This document shows, one piece after another, positions 60,533 through 64,000 of a stretch of DNA of 64,000 nt; within the stretch, counting starts at the first letter, position 1; the number at the start of each line of letters is the position of its first letter. The notes beneath the pieces were generated by a model. The model searched no databases and had not been told where the DNA came from. It saw only the letters and a list, made by a program, of their open reading frames with translations. Made by a program: the position numbers and the translations under genes. Source of the stretch: Eubacterium limosum (GTDB lineage: Bacteria > Bacillota > Clostridia > Eubacteriales > Eubacteriaceae); contig NZ_CP019962.1 in the NCBI RefSeq assembly GCF_000807675.2, forward strand, positions 248,001-312,000, in the 5' to 3' direction.

Positions 60533-61924
60533 ATGTGCTCTATACCATCAAAAAAGTCTTTTCGGAAAAAACAATCTATTTCTAAAAAAGAGTGGAATTT
60601 AATTAGAAACAGTCAGATTATCGATACTATTATTGAAAATTTCTCTTTTTTAAAGCCCTTTGTAGATCAAGAAAGGAAGATAACTTTAGATACACAAGAG
60701 TTTAGAAACTTTGTCAATAGAGATCTATCTGATATTCTTAATATCGCACGAAAAGAGTGGCATTATGTTTCGGGTGAACCTATTTGCTTTTCACCAGATA
60801 ATTTAGGTGTTTGTCAATTGTGTCACTATTCACAATTAATGGAAGGATATTACATCGAAAATAATTTCACTAATAAAAAACTCCTTATTGGTAGTGAGTG
60901 TCTCAAACAATTTTTAGACTCCCCTAAAACTTTTCTTGATGATAAAAATAAGCACAATGATATTCTTGAAAGAATTTTGCAACTAAATAACAATATACCA
61001 CAACTAAATGATATTTTAAATAACGGAAGACTATATTTAGAATCATTTGATACTTTTATCCCTGAAAATTTAGAAAAAGATTATAATAAATTATATAACG
61101 ATATAAAAAACACCCGTTCAAAATACATTAAAGACAAAAAAATGTCTTTAAAGACATTTAACTCTCTTAAAAATCTAGTGTGTGAACTTGAAAAGAAAAA
61201 AAAGGATATTCAACAGTATGTTAACAAAAATAGATCTAATCCTTTTATTCCGTATGGCGACTATTATCTTAGTTTGAAATCTGACTATAATCTTTTGAAA
61301 CAAATCAAACGACAAGGACGTGTCACCCGTCAATCACTTCCCCACATTAAAAATATTGATTATATAAAGACGCTTATCCCAATCTTTAACACTGCACTTA
61401 AGACATTTCATGCAGAAATTACAGATGTTTCTTCAGCCAACATGGGGACAATAATTTTATATATTGTAAGCAAAAGAAATAAGAACATACATTTCCCAAT
61501 AAAGTATAAAGAATTCACATCTCTGCACACTGAACAAGTATACCACAACAAGCCACTTTATCGTAACGAAGACGAAGTTCTTGAGGAAATACTAAAATTA
61601 GCTTACTGGACCAATACTTTTGTTAGTGATATTATAATAGAAATTTTTAGTTTAACCCATTTAGATTTTGCAGAGCTTTACTATGCGGATACAATGTATC
61701 AAGAACTTATTATCAAATTAGATCATAATAAATTTCAAAAGAGTGGATATTATTTAATTAAGTTAGAAGATCTTTTAAAATTTTCTCGTTTAGTTTATTA
61801 TCCAAAAAGTTTTAAAGCGCACGAAATTATACAAATCATAAAAAACGGCGAACTCAAAACAAAACGGGAAGCAGATACTCTTATTAACGCTCACTCCAAA
61901 GGAATATCTCCTTACGCTAAATAA
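60533..61924 (+). CDS. AT-rich orphan gene with a zinc-knuckle-like motif
   Basis: I do not recognise a characterised family. The 463-residue protein is rich in Lys, Asn and Ile and its gene is strongly AT-rich (some 60-base lines hold only about 20% G+C), against about 50% in neighbours, with AAA/AAT/ATT codons dominating; this points to recent transfer. A possible metal site reads VCQLCHYSQLMEGYYIE, then LLIGSECLKQF (about residues 95-130; three cysteines plus a histidine), a pattern also seen in uncharacterised phage and mobile-element proteins. The middle (about 190-250) is probably coiled coil. No signal peptide or TM is seen. GGAGG precedes the ATG. A phage-derived or defence role is possible but only a guess. 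Confidence 0.75.
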   Translation: MCSIPSKKSFRKKQSISKKEWNLIRNSQIIDTIIENFSFLKPFVDQERKITLDTQEFRNFVNRDLSDILNIARKEWHYVSGEPICFSPDNLGVCQLCHYSQLMEGYYIENNFTNKKLLIGSECLKQFLDSPKTFLDDKNKHNDILERILQLNNNIPQLNDILNNGRLYLESFDTFIPENLEKDYNKLYNDIKNTRSKYIKDKKMSLKTFNSLKNLVCELEKKKKDIQQYVNKNRSNPFIPYGDYYLSLKSDYNLLKQIKRQGRVTRQSLPHIKNIDYIKTLIPIFNTALKTFHAEITDVSSANMGTIILYIVSKRNKNIHFPIKYKEFTSLHTEQVYHNKPLYRNEDEVLEEILKLAYWTNTFVSDIIIEIFSLTHLDFAELYYADTMYQELIIKLDHNKFQKSGYYLIKLEDLLKFSRLVYYPKSFKAHEIIQIIKNGELKTKREADTLINAHSKGISPYAK

Positions 61925-61942
61925 ACTAGCTTTTATCAAGCA

Positions 61943-61978
61943 AAGAGGTACGGTCTGAAACAGACCGTACCTCTTTAT
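61943..61978. terminator. Terminator of glmS (bidirectional)
   Basis: AAAGAGGTACGGTCTG pairs perfectly with CAGACCGTACCTCTTT around AAA, between the convergent AT-rich orphan and glmS. Confidence 0.9.
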
Positions 61979-61998
61979 TTATTTTCGCAATTTCTTTT

Positions 61999-63825
61999 CT
62001 ATTCAACGGTGACGGATTTTGCCAGGTTCTTTGGCTTGTCGACGTCGCAGCCTCTGGCAACGGACAGGTAATAGGCCAGGAGCTGAAGATAAACGACTGT
62101 TGGGATCGGGGTGATCTCATCATCCATCTCTGGGATGAAGAAAACCTGATCGACTTCGGGGATAATCTCGTCATGACCTTCCTTGGCAATGGCCATGACG
62201 TTGGCGCCACGAGCCTTTACCTCCTTGATGGCATTGAGCATTTTATCAAAGACGTTCTCCTGGGTGCAGACCGCAATGACGACAGTTCCCGCATCAACCA
62301 GTGCGATGGGGCCATGCTTCAGCTCACCAGCCGCATAGGCATCGGAATGAATATAAGAAATTTCCTTGGCTTTCAGGGAGCCTTCCAGACAGGTGTAGTA
62401 GTCCAGTCCGCGCCCGATAAAATACATATCGTCAATCTTGAAGTGCTCGTAGGCATATTCCTTGATCTTGTCGTGGTCACCCAAGGCTTTTTCAATAAGG
62501 GCTGAGGTATCCTTCAGGCCGCTGGTGACGCGCTTCATGGTGGCTTTGTCCACCTGGCCGTTTAACAGGCCGAAATGCAGGGCCAGCAGGGTCATACAGC
62601 CAACCTGGGTCACGTAGGCTTTGGTAGAAGCCACAGCGATTTCGGGGCCGGCGTTGGTATACAGCACATCGTCTGCCTCGCGGGCGATGGAGCTGCCTAC
62701 CACGTTGGTGATGGCCAGGACGCGGGCGCCCTTTTCCTTGGCCAGCCGGATAGCAGCTAAGGTGTCGGCGGTTTCGCCGGACTGGCTGATGACGATGAGC
62801 AGGGTGTGCGCATCGACCAGCGGGTCTTTATAACGGTACTCGGAGGCCGGTTCAGTTTCGACGGCCACTCGGGCAAATTTTTCAATCAGGTATTTTCCAA
62901 CCATTCCAGCGTGATAGGCGGTTCCGCAGGCCACAATCTGGATACGGTTGATACTTTTCATGGTTTCGGCATCAAGGTTGACGTCGTCCAGCACGATTTT
63001 ATCCGGGAAGCAGCGTCCGGTCAGGGTATCGGCCATAGCCTTTGGCTGTTCATGGATTTCCTTGAGCATAAAATGGTCGTAACCGCCCTTTTCGGCGTCG
63101 CCCGGGTCCCAATCCACGTTAAAGATCTGCTTGCCGGCTTCACGGCCGGATTCGTCCAGCACGGTGACGCTGTCACGGGTGAGGATGGCGATCTCGTCAT
63201 TATCCAGCAGATAAACCTTACGGGTATATTTCAGAATAGCAGGGATGTCGGAGGCGATGTAGTTTTCGCCTTCGCCGAGGCCCACGATCAGTGGACTGTC
63301 CTTACGAACGGCGATAATGCGGTCGGGTTCCTCATTGCAGAGGATGCCCAGCGCGTAAGAGCCTTTGATTTTGTCAATGGCCAGGCGCAGAGTTTCAACC
63401 ATGTCCCCGGTGTACAGGGAATTAAGCAGATGAGCAATGACCTCGGTGTCGGTATCGGACACGAAAAGGTGTCCCTTTTTGATCAGCTCTTCCTTAAGCT
63501 CGATGTAGTTTTCAATGATCCCATTGTGGACGACCGCGATGCGGTTGTCGATGCTGCAATGGGGATGGGAGTTGATATCAGAAGGTTCGCCATGGGTCGC
63601 CCAGCGGGTATGGCCGATACCTGCTGTACCCGTCAGGGCTCCTTTTTCAAGCTCGTCCTCTAAATTTTTCAGACGGCCCTTACGTTTTTTGACTTTGATC
63701 GCATTATCCTTGTCCAGCACTGCGATGCCAGCTGAGTCATAGCCGCGGTACTCTAACTTTGAGAGACCATCAATCAATACTTTCTGGGCCTGGTTCAGGC
63801 CAATATAACCAACGATTCCACACAT
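61999..63825 (-). CDS. glmS: Glutamine-fructose-6-phosphate aminotransferase
   Basis: GlmS makes glucosamine-6-phosphate, the first step to UDP-GlcNAc for the cell wall. The 608-residue protein starts MCGIVGYIG with the N-terminal nucleophile cysteine of the glutaminase, has HTRWATHGEPSDINSHPH, and two SIS isomerase domains (SQSGETADTLAAI; GRGLDYYTCLEGSLKAKEIS) ending with the conserved DKPKNLAKSVTVE. The length is standard. Expression is controlled by the ribozyme in its leader. Confidence 0.97.
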   Translation of the reverse strand: MCGIVGYIGLNQAQKVLIDGLSKLEYRGYDSAGIAVLDKDNAIKVKKRKGRLKNLEDELEKGALTGTAGIGHTRWATHGEPSDINSHPHCSIDNRIAVVHNGIIENYIELKEELIKKGHLFVSDTDTEVIAHLLNSLYTGDMVETLRLAIDKIKGSYALGILCNEEPDRIIAVRKDSPLIVGLGEGENYIASDIPAILKYTRKVYLLDNDEIAILTRDSVTVLDESGREAGKQIFNVDWDPGDAEKGGYDHFMLKEIHEQPKAMADTLTGRCFPDKIVLDDVNLDAETMKSINRIQIVACGTAYHAGMVGKYLIEKFARVAVETEPASEYRYKDPLVDAHTLLIVISQSGETADTLAAIRLAKEKGARVLAITNVVGSSIAREADDVLYTNAGPEIAVASTKAYVTQVGCMTLLALHFGLLNGQVDKATMKRVTSGLKDTSALIEKALGDHDKIKEYAYEHFKIDDMYFIGRGLDYYTCLEGSLKAKEISYIHSDAYAAGELKHGPIALVDAGTVVIAVCTQENVFDKMLNAIKEVKARGANVMAIAKEGHDEIIPEVDQVFFIPEMDDEITPIPTVVYLQLLAYYLSVARGCDVDKPKNLAKSVTVE

Positions 63826-63849
63826 AATAAATGCACCTCATTCAAGTAG

Positions 63850-63990
63850 ATTTTGGTGTCTGCTCTGTGCAGCGGATCACTCCGCTGTTTTAACAGGCCA
63901 CCTTCCAGGGCATCCGCCGAATTTTCGATACTCCCTGTCCTCGTCAACTCAAATATTACGGGCTCACGTATGAGTTCTGGCGCTTTTGTT
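63850..63990 (-). ncRNA. glmS ribozyme/riboswitch
   Basis: The leader on the minus strand contains the conserved core: AGCGCCAGAAC at 63984-63974, then AGTTGACGAGGA, and GTATCGAAAATTCGGCGGAT followed by GCC, with P3/P4-like stems AGCGGA/TCCGCT before the start codon. This matches the glmS ribozyme, which cleaves itself 5' of the GCGCC when glucosamine-6-phosphate binds, so the cut would fall between 63984 and 63983. The extent of the 3' domain is approximate. Confidence 0.9.
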
Positions 63991-64000
63991 CCATTGATGC

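Noticed and set aside
60533-61924. Transposase or integrase in the AT-rich gene
   Set aside because: No DDE, tyrosine-recombinase or serine-recombinase motif, and no terminal inverted repeats or target duplications were seen around it.
1-64000. tRNA and rRNA genes
   Set aside because: No cloverleaf arms with GTTCRANNC-type T-loops or rRNA-like sequence were noticed by eye in any gap.

Overview
The window looks like a chromosomal stretch of an anaerobic, butyrate-forming Firmicute close to Eubacterium limosum / E. callanderi. The grounds are a complete thl-crt-hbd-bcd-etfB-etfA butyryl-CoA operon, roughly 50% GC, AGGAGG-type ribosome sites, a glmS ribozyme ahead of glmS, Cna_B-repeat surface adhesins, and a MurE whose meso-DAP motif is altered. 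The species name is inference from gene content; no rRNA or tRNA gene was seen.

Layout. 1-6.6 kb: the end of a gamma-carbonic-anhydrase-like gene, then the six-gene operon for acetyl-CoA to butyryl-CoA, with a clear promoter, repeated TGTATATACA palindromes and a strong 3' terminator. 6.6-10.8 kb: an ABC-F ATPase, a small Cna_B surface protein and a hexapeptide acetyltransferase. 10.8-18.6 kb: a sugar or polyol cluster on the minus strand (SorC regulator, two FGGY kinases, a 2-hydroxyacid dehydrogenase and three class II aldolase paralogs, one of which has lost metal ligands), with no transporter. 18.7-24.7 kb: exonuclease III, then a two-component system followed by an ABC exporter. 24.7-29 kb: a four-domain CoA-disulfide reductase/rhodanese/TusA/DsrE fusion with its ArsR repressor, and a UMF1-type transporter. 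29-29.5 kb: a gene-free stretch with two related long hairpins.

29.5-42 kb: housekeeping genes (rRNA methyltransferase, YacL, CarD, Tex, DegV), a MATE pump behind what looks like an RNA attenuator, a TfoX-C protein, an ABC-2 exporter divergent from an XRE regulator across a double dyad operator, GrpB and a GNAT enzyme. 42-53 kb: a very large coiled-coil FtsX permease without an ATPase neighbour, an Rrf2 regulator, a CtpE-like P-type ATPase, a membrane diguanylate cyclase, a QueG-like iron-sulfur protein and MurE. 53-64 kb: a histidine phosphatase, a giant Cna_B adhesin broken by a one-base deletion, a HAD phosphatase, a DUF2798 membrane protein behind a leader hairpin, a very AT-rich orphan gene with a zinc-knuckle-like motif, and glmS with its ribozyme at the right edge.

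Most points of interest are regulatory: the MATE leader, the DUF2798 leader, paired operators near the ABC/XRE and SorC genes, repeated intergenic hairpin families, and the palindromes in the butyrate operon. Protein oddities are the aldolase paralog with QCY in place of HCH, the frameshifted adhesin, the four-domain persulfide protein and the AT-rich orphan. No CRISPR array, tRNA, rRNA, complete insertion sequence or prophage was recognised.
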